From the NCBI RefSeq assembly GCF_002741945.1, contig NZ_MDVN01000022.1, positions 948,584-1,012,583 on the forward strand: DNA of 64,000 nt, given 5' to 3'. This document shows positions 26,542 through 37,016 of this stretch, piece by piece. The position numbers and the translations under genes are program-made. The notes beneath the pieces were generated by a model, which made no database searches, was not told where the DNA came from, and worked only from the letters and a program-made list of their open reading frames with translations. The stretch comes from Gaetbulibacter sp. 4G1 (GTDB lineage Bacteria > Bacteroidota > Bacteroidia > Flavobacteriales > Flavobacteriaceae). How positions within the stretch are numbered: the first letter of the stretch is position 1; each line of letters starts with the position of its first letter.

Positions 26542-29121
26542 ATGTATTTAACCAAAATTAAGATTAAAGGAATCCTATTATTTTTATTAATTACTTTTTC
26601 TGCTCTACAAGCACAGCAAAGAACAGGAAATATTGTTGAATATTTTGGGAAAGAAAAAGTTAATGATATTAAAGAAGGAAAACTGCTGCACGTTTTTAAA
26701 ACAGGGTTAGCTTTAAAAATTCAGAACTTTAGGTTTAACTCATCATCATTTCCTAAAGACCCTGTTTTTAGTAAGTTTTTAATGCAGCCAGATTATAAGC
26801 CTAAAAGCAATGATGTGTTTGACATTGATTTTTTGGGTAACGAATTAAAGTGGAAATCCATTACTACAGATACAACCAATAGTTTTAATGATAGAAATTT
26901 AAGATCGAGCTATGTGTATTTAAGTTATCACTCTAACAATGAAGAAACTGTTCTTTTTGAGGCTTCAGGCCATTCACTTGTTTTAATTAATGGTTTACCA
27001 CATGAAGGAGATCATTATGATTTTGGATGGAATTTAATTCCGTTAAAACTAAAAAAAGGACTTAATAAGTTTATATTAAAAGTGGGCCGTTTTCCAAGAA
27101 TTAGAGCACGACTAATAGCGCCACAAGCAAAAACACAATTTACAACTAGAGATTTAACATTACCTGATGTTTTAGTTGAAGAAAATAAAACTTATTTAGG
27201 AGCGATTCGGGTTATAAATGCTTCTGAGGACTGGATTAAAAATCATGTTATTACATCTAATATTAATGGGGAAGTGGTAACTCAAGAAATCCCTAGTATT
27301 CCTCCTTTAAGTGTGCAAAAAGTACCATTTAAAATAGCGTCAGTTATAGATGATGCAAAACTAGGAAATGCAGATTTACAATTAAGTTTGAATAATAAGA
27401 AAGGAACGTCAATCGATTCTAAAACAATTAAAATTCAAATAAAATCTAAGCATAAACACCATAAACGTACACTAAAAAGTAATATAGATGGTAGTATTCA
27501 ATATTACAGTGTAGCACCATCAAGTAATAAAACGTTAAGCGAAGGCGCGTTGTTTTTATCTGTACATGGAGCTTCGGTCGAAGCTGTAAATCAAGCTAAT
27601 GCTTATAAGAAAAAAGATTGGGGAAATTTAATAGCACCAACAAATCGTCGTCCGTTTGGTTTTGCATGGGAAGATTGGGGGCGTTTAGACGCCTTAGAAG
27701 TTTTGGCTGAGGCTAAAAATATATACAAACCTGATAGTAAAAAAATATATTTAACTGGACATTCAATGGGAGGGCATGGTACTTGGTATTTAGGTGCAAC
27801 GTATCCAGATTATTTTGCTGCTATTGCGCCATGTGCAGGATATCCAGATTTGCTATTATACAGAGATGGTTTTATAAATAGGATGTTAAAAATGCCAGAA
27901 GAACAATTAAAGCGTTTTGGGATTACTCCTAAGGTACTAGAATTAATGACGACAAAACGGGTTCCTACTGCTATAGAAAACATAATACACAGAGCTGGGA
28001 CTCCAAGTAGAACTTTGCAACTTATTCGTAATTATTTGCATCATGGCATTTATGTTTTACATGGCGAAGTTGATAATGTGGTACCAACTAGTATTGCTCG
28101 TGATATGCGTGAGCGTTTAGGAAAATTTCATTCAGATTTTACATATTATGAATATCCAGATGGCACACACTGGTACGGGAATCATAGTGTAGATTGGGAT
28201 CCTATTTTCAACTTCTTTAAGCAGAGAACAATTAAAGATGATAAAGATGTAAAGAACTTTGAATTCTTTACAGGCTCGCCAGGGGTTTCTTCATCATCAC
28301 ATTTTATAACAATTCATCAACAAGAAGTTCCTTTTAACACAAGCTCTTTTAAGTTTTCAAAAGAAAATGATTATAAATTGAAAACAGAAAATGTAGCTTT
28401 AATTGAGGTAGATTTTTCAACGTTAAATGATTCAAAAAAGACTATTGAAATTGATGATACGCAATTAGAAATTCAAAATGATAAAAAAGTATTTTTTAAG
28501 AAAGTAAATAAGAAATGGCAAATTACACCACCACCTAATTTAAAAGAAAAAGGCCCGCACAGAAATGGTGGTTTTAAGGATGCTTTTAATAACAATGTGG
28601 TATTTGTTTATGCTACTAAAGGAAATAAAACTGAAAATGAATGGTATTATAATCGAGCAAGATTTGACGCAGAAACATTTTGGTATCGCGCTAATGGACA
28701 TATAGAAATTGTAAAAGATGTCGATTTTTCTTTGAAAAAGTATGAAGATAGAAATGTAGTTGTATATGGGAATAAAGATAATAATGCTGCATGGAATTTA
28801 CTTTTAAAAGAGTGCCCAATACAAGTAAGAAATAATCAGGTAAACTTTAATGGAAAACTATTATCAGGAAATCAATGGGGAATGTATTTTATTACGCCTA
28901 GAAAAGATAGTAAAAAAGCAAGTGTTGGTATTGTTACCGCTACAGGAGAAAAGGGTATGAAAGCAGCATACATGAATCATTATTTAGTTAACGGAACAAC
29001 ATTTCCTGATGTATTACTCTTTAACGATGAGGTCCTTTTAAATGGGATGCCTGCAGTTAAATGTGCTGGTTTTTTTGGCAATGATTGGTCTGTAGAAACT
29101 GGAGATTTTGAGTGGAAATAA
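26542..29121 (+). CDS. Secreted alpha/beta-hydrolase, S9 peptidase-like
   Basis: An 859-residue exported protein with a signal peptide (cleavage near ALQAQ). An N-terminal ~310-residue beta-rich region precedes an alpha/beta-hydrolase domain with a full triad: Ser408 in GHSMGGHG, Asp511 in GEVDNVVP and His543 in DGTHWYG. A C-terminal ~290-residue domain has no motif that I recognise. This resembles prolyl-oligopeptidase-like (S9) or PHB-depolymerase-like esterases of Bacteroidota; peptidase versus esterase activity is not decided by the motifs. It lies behind the TonB receptor on the same strand, with a terminator between them, so any functional link is only suggested. Confidence 0.8.
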   Translation: MYLTKIKIKGILLFLLITFSALQAQQRTGNIVEYFGKEKVNDIKEGKLLHVFKTGLALKIQNFRFNSSSFPKDPVFSKFLMQPDYKPKSNDVFDIDFLGNELKWKSITTDTTNSFNDRNLRSSYVYLSYHSNNEETVLFEASGHSLVLINGLPHEGDHYDFGWNLIPLKLKKGLNKFILKVGRFPRIRARLIAPQAKTQFTTRDLTLPDVLVEENKTYLGAIRVINASEDWIKNHVITSNINGEVVTQEIPSIPPLSVQKVPFKIASVIDDAKLGNADLQLSLNNKKGTSIDSKTIKIQIKSKHKHHKRTLKSNIDGSIQYYSVAPSSNKTLSEGALFLSVHGASVEAVNQANAYKKKDWGNLIAPTNRRPFGFAWEDWGRLDALEVLAEAKNIYKPDSKKIYLTGHSMGGHGTWYLGATYPDYFAAIAPCAGYPDLLLYRDGFINRMLKMPEEQLKRFGITPKVLELMTTKRVPTAIENIIHRAGTPSRTLQLIRNYLHHGIYVLHGEVDNVVPTSIARDMRERLGKFHSDFTYYEYPDGTHWYGNHSVDWDPIFNFFKQRTIKDDKDVKNFEFFTGSPGVSSSSHFITIHQQEVPFNTSSFKFSKENDYKLKTENVALIEVDFSTLNDSKKTIEIDDTQLEIQNDKKVFFKKVNKKWQITPPPNLKEKGPHRNGGFKDAFNNNVVFVYATKGNKTENEWYYNRARFDAETFWYRANGHIEIVKDVDFSLKKYEDRNVVVYGNKDNNAAWNLLLKECPIQVRNNQVNFNGKLLSGNQWGMYFITPRKDSKKASVGIVTATGEKGMKAAYMNHYLVNGTTFPDVLLFNDEVLLNGMPAVKCAGFFGNDWSVETGDFEWK

Positions 29122-29124
29122 ATA

Positions 29125-29163
29125 AGAAACCCCAGATTTTCAATTAAGAAAACCTAGGGTTCT
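29125..29163. terminator. Imperfect hairpin between convergent genes
   Basis: AGAAACCCCAGATTTTC can pair with GAAAACCTAGGGTTCT with several mismatches. It lies between the hydrolase stop (29121) and the RND permease stop (29188). It lacks a good T run, so terminator function is uncertain. Confidence 0.35.
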
Positions 29164-29187
29164 GCTATTAATCGAATTAGTCATCAA

Positions 29188-32100
29188 TTAATCAATTCGT
29201 TTATCCATATTAAAAACCTCTTGAGGGATAAGTTCTTCCTTAGTTGCAACTCTACCTTTATAAAGCCACATTTTAAATTTTGTAACTAGGTAGAATAGTA
29301 TTGGAACTACTATTAATGTTAAGAACGTAGCAATTAACAATCCGTAAATTACTGTCCAAGCTAAAGGACCCCAGAAAATTACATTATCTCCTCCCATGTA
29401 TATATGTGGATTAAACTCACTAAATAAAGTAAAGAAGTTTATGTTTAACCCTGTAGCTAAAGGAATCAACCCTAAAATAGTAGTAATTGCTGTTAATAAT
29501 ACAGGACGTAAACGCGCTTTTCCTCCTTTTACAATAGCTTCTAATAAATCTGAAGTTTCTAAATATTGATCATCTTCCAAATCATGTTCTACCTTCTTCC
29601 TATCAATTAAAAGTTGAGTATAATCCAAGAGCACCACACCGTTATTTACAACAATACCAGCTAGAGAAATAATACCCATCATGGTCATCATAATTACGAA
29701 AGAGCTGCCTGTTATTAGGATGCCTCCGAATACGCCAATTAAACTTAAAAAGATAGCTAACATAATAATTGCTGGTTTAGAAACCGAGTTAAATTGGAAT
29801 ATTAAAATAAAGAAAATTAGCCCTAACCCAGCCATAAATGCACCATTCAAAAAATCTTGCTGCTTTTTTTGTTCTTCTATTTGTCCGGTAAAGTCAATTT
29901 TAATATTATCTGAAACGTCATTTTCTATAAACTCTATAGTTTCTTTTTCTATTTGGGAAACAATTGCTGCAGCATCAATAAACCCGGGAGCTAATGCAGA
30001 ATAAACAGTAACAACTCGTTCATTCTGAATGTGTTTAATAGCGCTAAATCCAGAAGTATTGTTTTGCTTAGCTACAGCAGAAACAGGGATTTCTTTAATT
30101 TGCCCTGAAGCCATATCTCTAAATGTTATTTTTTGATTGAAAATAGCACTGGTATTGTATCGGTTTTCTTCATTAAAACGGACATAAATATCATAATCTT
30201 CACCATCTTCTTTATAAATTCCTGCCTTTGCTCCAAAAATAGCATTACGCAATTGCTGCCCAACTTGACCAGAAGTAACACCTAATTCTCCTGCTTTTTT
30301 TCTGTCTACAGCAACTTGCATTGATGGTTTTGATTTATTGACATCAATTTTCAATTCATCAATACCTTGTATGTTTTTAGAGTTGATAAAATCGCGCATT
30401 TTTTCAGCTGTAGCAATTAATTCGGAATAATTATCACCCTCTAATTCTATATTTATTGGATAACCAGCTGGCGGGCCAACAGCATCTTTTTCAACCGAAA
30501 TAGCAACACCTGGATAAATACCTTTTAAATCTTCTTGTACTTTTTTAAGAAGCTCTTGACTATCGGCACCATCTCTAAATTTATATTCGCGCATGGTTGC
30601 TGTTATTTTACCACGATGTGGCATTTCGGCAGCAGAGCCACCATCGGTTTGAGGGTTTCCTGCACCTTCACCCACTTGTGATACGGCACTTTCTGTCAAG
30701 AAATTGAAATCACCGTGCTTATACGCTTCTTCGTTTACAATTTTGTAAACACGCTCTTCGATATCTTTTGTGATAGCATTGGTTTTTTTGATGTCTGTTC
30801 CTTCAGGATATTCTACATATACAATAATTTGATTTGGAGTGTTATCTGGAAAAAATTCAACTTTAGTACGTTGGCTGCTCACAGATGCACCAAAGCCCAT
30901 AAAAGCAATGAATAAAAGAATAATCGTTCCAGTTGTTATAAGAGCTGGTTTTCTTCCGCTTAATGCAGCACGAAGAGTCTTTTCATAAAAACGTTCCCAA
31001 CGTGGTAAGATGTTATTTTGAAACCCATTTGCCCAACCTCTTAAGAATAAACGATATGCCCATAGCATAATAACTGTTACTAACATTAAGGTACCTAAAC
31101 CTCTATAGCTTCCACCAACTAGCATGATGAAGATGCCAATACCACCAACAATTGCAGATATTTTAATAATGTTTTTTAGAGGCATGTCTTTATCTTCAAT
31201 AGTCATAAATTGTGATACCATAACCGAGTTAAAGAAGATGGCAACAAATAAAGAAGAACCTAATACCACTGATAGTGTAATTGGAAAATAAATCATAAAT
31301 TGTCCCATTACACCCGGCCACAACCCTAATGGAACAAATGCTGCTACTGTAGTTAAAGTTGAAATAATAATAGGAAATGCAATCTCACCAATACCTTTTT
31401 TGGCAGCTTCAATTCGTGGCATACCTTCAGACATTAGTCTATATACATTTTCGACAACTACAATACCATTATCTACTAGCATTCCTAGGCCCATTATAAG
31501 TCCGAAAAGAATCATAGTATTCATCGTATACCCCAACATGTTTAAAATCATCAGAGACATAAACATAGACATTGGTATAGCAAACCCAACAAATAAGGCG
31601 TTTTTAAATCCTAAAAAGAACATTAAAACGGTAACAACGAGAATAATACCAAATATGATGTTATTAACTAAATCATCAACCTGCCCAATAGTTTTTGAGG
31701 ATTGATCGTTAGCCACCGTAATTTTTAAATCTGGTGGAAATACATTAGCCACAGCGTCTTCAATAATTACTTGAATTTGCTCTGCGGCTGCTACCATATT
31801 TTTACCAGCACGTTTTTTAACGTCAAGCATTACTACAGGCTCACCAAATTCTCTTGCATAAGTTGTTTTGTCTTCATCTTTAAAAGTAACTACTGCTATA
31901 TCTTTTAAATATATAGGGTTGTTATTTTCAGATTTAACTACAAAACTTTCTAGTTCGCTTGGTGTATCTATTTCACCAATAATTCTAATGGTACGGCGTT
32001 GCCCGCTTGTAATCAAATTACCTGCCGACATCGTCATGTTTTCATTGCTAATCGCAGTAATAATATCATTAAAGCTAACTTGCGCAGCCATCATTTTATA

Positions 32101-32721
32101 GATGTCTACAGCAACTTCTACTTCTTTTTCTTGAGCGCCTCGAATATCAACTTGCTTTATTTCTTGTAAGCTTTCAATTTCATCTTCAAGATACTCACCA
32201 TATTCTTTTAGCTTATCAACAGGATAATCTCCAGAAATATTAATATTGAGGATAGGGATTTCCTCAGACATGCTTAAATCGAAAATATTAGGCTCAACTT
32301 TGGCGCCATTAAACGTAGGCCAATCTTCGCCAGAAGTTTCAGTATCTACCTCGTCTTTTACTTTTTGCTTTGCAGCATCAACAGAGATATTTTCATCAAA
32401 CTCTACAATAATAATAGAATAGTCTTCTTGAGATGTTGAGGTAATTTCAACAACATTACTTACTGTCTTTAGTTTGTCTTCTATAGGGTCAGTAATTAGT
32501 TTTTCAATATCCTCGGCAGTATTACCAGGATACACAGAACTAATATAAATTTTGGTTTCTTTAATTTCTGGGAAACTTTCTCGAGGCATACTAAAATAAG
32601 CACCAGCTCCAAGGAAAAGTATTAAAGCAATTAAAACATACATGGTTGTTTTATTATTAATTGCCCATGATGATAAACCAAACTCTTTATCTACTTTCTT
32701 TTGTTTTTTATCTTTAGTCAT
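29188..32721 (-). CDS. RND efflux permease (AcrB/HAE1-like)
   Basis: A 1177-residue inner-membrane proton-driven pump. Two repeats of six membrane helices surround two large periplasmic loops. The proton-relay helix reads FGLIMGLGMLVDNGIVVVENV. The C-terminal repeat shows MMGIISLAGIVVNNGVVLLDY and LRPVLLTAITTILGLIPLA. It is somewhat longer than E. coli AcrB because of an N-terminal charged extension and extra membrane segments around residues 520-560. It is last in the operon tetR-tolC-MFP-RND, 21 bp after the MFP gene. Substrates cannot be inferred. Confidence 0.93.
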   Translation of the reverse strand: MTKDKKQKKVDKEFGLSSWAINNKTTMYVLIALILFLGAGAYFSMPRESFPEIKETKIYISSVYPGNTAEDIEKLITDPIEDKLKTVSNVVEITSTSQEDYSIIIVEFDENISVDAAKQKVKDEVDTETSGEDWPTFNGAKVEPNIFDLSMSEEIPILNINISGDYPVDKLKEYGEYLEDEIESLQEIKQVDIRGAQEKEVEVAVDIYKMMAAQVSFNDIITAISNENMTMSAGNLITSGQRRTIRIIGEIDTPSELESFVVKSENNNPIYLKDIAVVTFKDEDKTTYAREFGEPVVMLDVKKRAGKNMVAAAEQIQVIIEDAVANVFPPDLKITVANDQSSKTIGQVDDLVNNIIFGIILVVTVLMFFLGFKNALFVGFAIPMSMFMSLMILNMLGYTMNTMILFGLIMGLGMLVDNGIVVVENVYRLMSEGMPRIEAAKKGIGEIAFPIIISTLTTVAAFVPLGLWPGVMGQFMIYFPITLSVVLGSSLFVAIFFNSVMVSQFMTIEDKDMPLKNIIKISAIVGGIGIFIMLVGGSYRGLGTLMLVTVIMLWAYRLFLRGWANGFQNNILPRWERFYEKTLRAALSGRKPALITTGTIILLFIAFMGFGASVSSQRTKVEFFPDNTPNQIIVYVEYPEGTDIKKTNAITKDIEERVYKIVNEEAYKHGDFNFLTESAVSQVGEGAGNPQTDGGSAAEMPHRGKITATMREYKFRDGADSQELLKKVQEDLKGIYPGVAISVEKDAVGPPAGYPINIELEGDNYSELIATAEKMRDFINSKNIQGIDELKIDVNKSKPSMQVAVDRKKAGELGVTSGQVGQQLRNAIFGAKAGIYKEDGEDYDIYVRFNEENRYNTSAIFNQKITFRDMASGQIKEIPVSAVAKQNNTSGFSAIKHIQNERVVTVYSALAPGFIDAAAIVSQIEKETIEFIENDVSDNIKIDFTGQIEEQKKQQDFLNGAFMAGLGLIFFILIFQFNSVSKPAIIMLAIFLSLIGVFGGILITGSSFVIMMTMMGIISLAGIVVNNGVVLLDYTQLLIDRKKVEHDLEDDQYLETSDLLEAIVKGGKARLRPVLLTAITTILGLIPLATGLNINFFTLFSEFNPHIYMGGDNVIFWGPLAWTVIYGLLIATFLTLIVVPILFYLVTKFKMWLYKGRVATKEELIPQEVFNMDKRID

Positions 32722-32742
32722 TAGTATTCAGAATTAGTTTGA

Positions 32743-33912
32743 TTATTCAACAACAAGTATTTTTATATCCTGCCCGTCTTTAACACTTCGTGCACCTTCA
32801 TCAATAATTTCATTACCGTTTTCTAATCCAGAAAGGACTTCTATGTAATCACCTTGGGTTTTGCCAGTTTCTATAATTACACGTTTTGCTTTAGCCTTGT
32901 TTCCAGATTTATCCGTAACTGTATATACATATTGTTGGCCCTCAGCATTTTCAGAAATAATACTTTGAGGAATTAAAATTGCTTTTTCGCTTGTGTAATC
33001 GTTTATTTTAAGTTTTGCTGTTAAGTTAGGCTTGATGGTATTCTCTTTATTATCAATTGCAACTTCAACCTTAAAAGTTCTATTTGCAGGATTAATGAAG
33101 TTTCCAGCTTGTCTAATCTTTGCATCCATAGATTTGCCAAGAATTGGAAATTCTACTTGAACATCTTTTCCTGGAGTTACGTTAGAAATGTAACGTTCTG
33201 GAACATCAGTTTCAATATACATGTCTTTTAGGTTTACAATTCTAAATAATTGTGATTGACCAGGAGCAACAACACTTCCTTGTTCTGTAATTACATCATC
33301 TATAGTTCCAGAAAAAGGAGCGCGAACAATTGTTTTTCCAATTTGTTGTTGTAATTGACTAACCGCTTTTTGCTGAGCTTCATAAGTAGATTTTGCTTGT
33401 AAATATTGAATTTCACTTCCAATTTTTTGATTCCATAAACGCTCTTGACGCTCAAAAGTAGTTTTTGCCAAATCTGCTTGTATTTGTAATTGAGCAACTT
33501 GTTGGCTTAAACCACCATCATCAATTTTAGCCAAAGTTTGACCTTTAGAAACTTTTTGACCTTCTTTTACATACACACGAGTTAAGATTCCGGAGTACTC
33601 AGGAAAAATCACCAAATTTTGTTTAGTGCTTACATTTCCTTGAAGCTCGACGTAATGATTAAAAACAGCTTCTTTTGCATCAAAAGTTGTTATTAATGGT
33701 ACTCTTTCTTGAGGATCTAATTCTTTGATTTTAGCTTCAAGTTGTTTAAGTTGAGAGGCAATAGTTTGTTGCTCGCCATCTAATTGTGTTTTGCGCTTTC
33801 TAATTTGTTCTAAGTTATTAGTAGCTATAATATCTTCGACAGATTTCTTATTATCGCCTCCACATGAAGTCAATATAATTGTTACGATTAATAATGAATA
33901 TATTTTTTTCAT
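32743..33912 (-). CDS. RND efflux periplasmic adaptor lipoprotein
   Basis: A 389-residue membrane-fusion protein. Lipoprotein signal with lipobox LTSC (Cys ~16), a coiled-coil hairpin (~35-70 and ~140-185), split lipoyl halves (VYVKEGQKVSKGQTLAKID and IVRAPFSGTIDDVITEQGSVV), a beta-barrel domain and a membrane-proximal domain. It bridges the permease and the TolC-like channel. Third gene of the efflux operon. Confidence 0.92.
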   Translation of the reverse strand: MKKIYSLLIVTIILTSCGGDNKKSVEDIIATNNLEQIRKRKTQLDGEQQTIASQLKQLEAKIKELDPQERVPLITTFDAKEAVFNHYVELQGNVSTKQNLVIFPEYSGILTRVYVKEGQKVSKGQTLAKIDDGGLSQQVAQLQIQADLAKTTFERQERLWNQKIGSEIQYLQAKSTYEAQQKAVSQLQQQIGKTIVRAPFSGTIDDVITEQGSVVAPGQSQLFRIVNLKDMYIETDVPERYISNVTPGKDVQVEFPILGKSMDAKIRQAGNFINPANRTFKVEVAIDNKENTIKPNLTAKLKINDYTSEKAILIPQSIISENAEGQQYVYTVTDKSGNKAKAKRVIIETGKTQGDYIEVLSGLENGNEIIDEGARSVKDGQDIKILVVE

Positions 33913-33930
33913 TTTATGATTGATATTTTA

Positions 33931-35298
33931 TTAGTTGTTTATAGTGTTTAATACTGTTTCAAGTTCTGCCTTTTTGTTAATAACATCAAGCATGGCTTGT
34001 AAGAACTCTTGTTGGGAACTGTACAATTGTGTTTGTGCTTGTCTTAATTCAAAGCTAGTAGCGATACCTTCAAAAAACTTGGTTTGATTTTTTTTCTCTA
34101 TACGTTCAGCTAAATTTAAATTTTGCTTTTTATTCTGATAATCTTCAATAGCGAATTGATAGTCACTTTTTGCAGATGCCATTTGAAGCTTTATTTTTTG
34201 TTCAGTTTCGGTTAAAGTTTCTTTCGCTTTTTCAAGATTTATTTTAGCACGCTGTGTAGATGCGCTTCTTTGACCAGAACTAAAAATAGGAATGTTCATG
34301 CTTACACCTAACAATGATGAACCAAACCATTTTTGATTATTCTTTAAAAAATCGAAATTATTATTATTACCAGAATAGCCAGCATTTACAAAACCTCTTA
34401 GAGTTGGTAGTGCTTTACTTTTTTCTAGTTTTAAAAGGAGCTCTTTTGATTTTTTATCGTTTTGAGAAATTCTATAGTCAATAGTGTTTTCAACATTTTC
34501 TTCAGAATTAAGCAATCCTAAAACAATATTTTGAGCAGTTAGGCTTTCTAAATTATCAGCTAGTAATGTATTAGCGTTTAAATCGGCACCTAACGTAATA
34601 TTTAGCATTTGGTAAGCCAAAGTCCTTAAGCGCGAAGTATTGTTTAAATTACTTTCTACTCCAGAGAGTGTAATTTGTAACTGCTCTACACTTTCTTCGT
34701 CTCCTAATCCATTTTCGTAAATTTTAGATGTTTCATTAAGGTTCTTCTTTAAAACTTCAATGTTTCTTTCTAAAATTTTCACACTTTCTTCAGCAAGAAG
34801 TACATTTCCGTAAGCATTAATTACAGCCTTTCTAACCTCTAAATTTGTTTTTTCTTTAGCGTTTTTTGATATTTCTAAAAACACTTTTGCAGATTGTAAT
34901 CCAACAAGATAAGAGCCATCAAAAATTAATTGTTCTAAAGTTACAGTACCATTCATGGTTTGCTTAGTTCCAAAAGTAGCAGGGAATTGATCATTAATTC
35001 CAAGACCTAAATCGGCTCTAGCTGCGTCTGATAAAATGGAAGCTGGTAGCAAAGACACTTGTTGCTTTAACCAATTATTGTAATCTATACTTGCATTAAT
35101 TTGTGGTAACCCAATTGTTGTGGTTTCCCATTTTTGTTTTTCTGCTGCTTCAATATCAAGTGCTGCAATTTTTGATGTTCGATTATTTTCTAAAGCATAA
35201 TCTATAGCTTCTTGTAATGTGAAACTTTGAGCACTTTCTTGCGAAAATGAGACAAAAGCACATAATAAACTAAAAATTAATATTAGTTTGTTTTTCAT
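33931..35298 (-). CDS. TolC-family outer-membrane efflux channel
   Basis: A 455-residue protein with a signal peptide (cleavage near VSFSQ) and two long alpha-helical repeats typical of outer-membrane efflux proteins (FTLQEAIDYALENNRTSKIA at the first repeat; QRSASTQRAKINLEKAKETL in the second). It makes the trimeric exit duct for the RND pump. Spacing is 18 bp to the MFP gene and 12 bp from tetR, so they form one operon. The leader reads AAACACTAAA just before ATG. Confidence 0.92.
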   Translation of the reverse strand: MKNKLILIFSLLCAFVSFSQESAQSFTLQEAIDYALENNRTSKIAALDIEAAEKQKWETTTIGLPQINASIDYNNWLKQQVSLLPASILSDAARADLGLGINDQFPATFGTKQTMNGTVTLEQLIFDGSYLVGLQSAKVFLEISKNAKEKTNLEVRKAVINAYGNVLLAEESVKILERNIEVLKKNLNETSKIYENGLGDEESVEQLQITLSGVESNLNNTSRLRTLAYQMLNITLGADLNANTLLADNLESLTAQNIVLGLLNSEENVENTIDYRISQNDKKSKELLLKLEKSKALPTLRGFVNAGYSGNNNNFDFLKNNQKWFGSSLLGVSMNIPIFSSGQRSASTQRAKINLEKAKETLTETEQKIKLQMASAKSDYQFAIEDYQNKKQNLNLAERIEKKNQTKFFEGIATSFELRQAQTQLYSSQQEFLQAMLDVINKKAELETVLNTINN

Positions 35299-35310
35299 TT
35301 TAGTGTTTAT

Positions 35311-35916
35311 TTATGATTGATTTGATGTTATAAATTGATTTAATATTTCAAGTCCTTTTGGAGTACAGATTCCACGCAAGTGGTACTCTAAATAATTACT
35401 CATTAGCATATTCATTGAAAACTTCTTAAGAGGAAATAAGTCTTTATCTTTTATTGCAAGCATCGAATTAAAATAAATCCTTGCAATAAATTCTACACTA
35501 ATAGAATCTCTATATAAACCCTGATTTATCCCTCTATTTAAATTATCGGTAACACACGTTTGCATAACCTCAAACTGTTTACTTTTTAAAGTATTAAATA
35601 TTTTAGGATAATATTTTTGAAGTTGATATTGAGGCGAAGACTTTTCATCTTTTAAATGCTCCATAATAAACTGCTTGATGCTATATATTTCCTCAATAGG
35701 ATTTTTTTCTAACGAACAAATATGATCTATTCCACAAGAAATAGACTCAAATAGGTTTAGCGTTGTAGCCTCTACTAGCTTTGTTTTATTGTCAAAATGT
35801 TGATATATAGTTTTTTTGGAAACACCCAAAGAACTAGCAATATCATCCATTGTCACGCTTTTAAAACCATAGCTTAAAAACAAATCTGTTGCGCCTAATA
35901 AAATTTTATCTCTCAT
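35311..35916 (-). CDS. TetR-family regulator of the efflux operon
   Basis: A 201-residue repressor. N-terminal helix-turn-helix (~8-52: YGFKSVTMDDIASSLGVSKKTIYQHF) and a helical ligand-binding domain. It is the first gene of the efflux operon, so it probably represses its own transcript and is released by a pump substrate. Start placed at ATG 35916 (MRDKILL); a TTG four codons earlier is less likely. It is divergent from the polyprenyl synthetase gene, and the 125-bp gap should hold its operator, though I could not pick out a clear palindrome. Confidence 0.9.
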   Translation of the reverse strand: MRDKILLGATDLFLSYGFKSVTMDDIASSLGVSKKTIYQHFDNKTKLVEATTLNLFESISCGIDHICSLEKNPIEEIYSIKQFIMEHLKDEKSSPQYQLQKYYPKIFNTLKSKQFEVMQTCVTDNLNRGINQGLYRDSISVEFIARIYFNSMLAIKDKDLFPLKKFSMNMLMSNYLEYHLRGICTPKGLEILNQFITSNQS

Positions 35917-36041
35917 AATCGGGCACAAAACTACGACAGGAAACTTTAAAAACCTAAAAAGTTTCCAAAGTTTTAATAATTTTTTAACATATCCTTTACA
36001 TTGGAGTTTTTAATTATGATGAATTACTCTATTTTTGTTTG

Positions 36042-37016
36042 ATGCTTTCAATAGAAGAATACCAGGAAGAGTTTGTTGAGTTTTTAAATAATTATTCAAC
36101 TGTAAAAGAACCTCAAACATTATATAACCCTATTCAATATATCTTAAATTTAGGAGGAAAAAGGTTAAGACCAGTTTTAACGTTAATGACTGCCGATATT
36201 TTTAATAACGATTATAAAAAGGCACTAAATGCGGCACTAAGCATAGAAGTATTTCATAATTTTTCTTTAATACATGACGATATTATGGATGATGCTCCTT
36301 TGCGTCGCGGACAAAAAACGGTGCATGAGAAGTGGGATGTAAATACAGGTATTCTATCAGGAGATGCTATGTTAATTATGGCTTATCAATTATTTGAAAA
36401 CTATGAAGCTAATACGTTTCAAGCTTTAGCAAAATTATTTAGTAAAACGGCTTTAGAAGTTTGTGAAGGACAACAGTATGATATTGATTTTGAGACCAGT
36501 GACCATGTTACTGTTTATGAATATTTAAAAATGATTGAATACAAAACAGCTGTTTTAGTTGGAGCTGCAATGAAAATGGGAGCCATTGTTGCTGGAGCTT
36601 CTATAGAAGATCAAAATAGTATATATGATTTTGGTAAAAATTTAGGAATTGCTTTTCAGTTACAAGACGATTATTTAGATGCTTTTGGTAACCCTAAAAC
36701 TTTTGGAAAGCAAGTTGGTGGTGATATTATTGAAAATAAAAAAACCTATTTGTATATAAAAGCTCTTGAGTTTTCTGAAGAGGAAAACAAGCTGAAATTG
36801 CAACAATTATTTAGTAATAATGTAAATACAACTGATAATAAAGTTGAAGTTGTAAAGCAAATTTTTAAAACGTCAGGCTCTGCCGAAGCCACTAAGAAAG
36901 CTATTCAAGATTATACAAATAAGGCGTTTATGGTTTTAAAGTCATTAAATATTTCTGATGATAAAAAAGCAATTTTAAAAGACTTCGGAACAGGCTTAAT
37001 GAATAGGAATGTATGA
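36042..37016 (+). CDS. Polyprenyl diphosphate synthase
   Basis: A 324-residue trans-isoprenyl diphosphate synthase. It has the first Asp-rich motif DDIMDDAPLRR, GGKRLRP upstream, LSGDAML, and the second Asp-rich motif QLQDDYLDAFG. These bind Mg2+ and diphosphate during chain elongation with isopentenyl diphosphate. In Flavobacteriia this gene usually provides the menaquinone side chain or a carotenoid/geranylgeranyl precursor; product length is not readable. The ATG at 36042 is preferred to the TTG just before it. The next gene overlaps its end. Confidence 0.92.
   Translation: MLSIEEYQEEFVEFLNNYSTVKEPQTLYNPIQYILNLGGKRLRPVLTLMTADIFNNDYKKALNAALSIEVFHNFSLIHDDIMDDAPLRRGQKTVHEKWDVNTGILSGDAMLIMAYQLFENYEANTFQALAKLFSKTALEVCEGQQYDIDFETSDHVTVYEYLKMIEYKTAVLVGAAMKMGAIVAGASIEDQNSIYDFGKNLGIAFQLQDDYLDAFGNPKTFGKQVGGDIIENKKTYLYIKALEFSEEENKLKLQQLFSNNVNTTDNKVEVVKQIFKTSGSAEATKKAIQDYTNKAFMVLKSLNISDDKKAILKDFGTGLMNRNV

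Noticed and set aside
31450..31500. VDN instead of VDD in the proton-relay helix of the RND pump as a defect
   Set aside because: Asp-Asn at this place is frequent in HAE1-type RND pumps, so it does not suggest loss of function.
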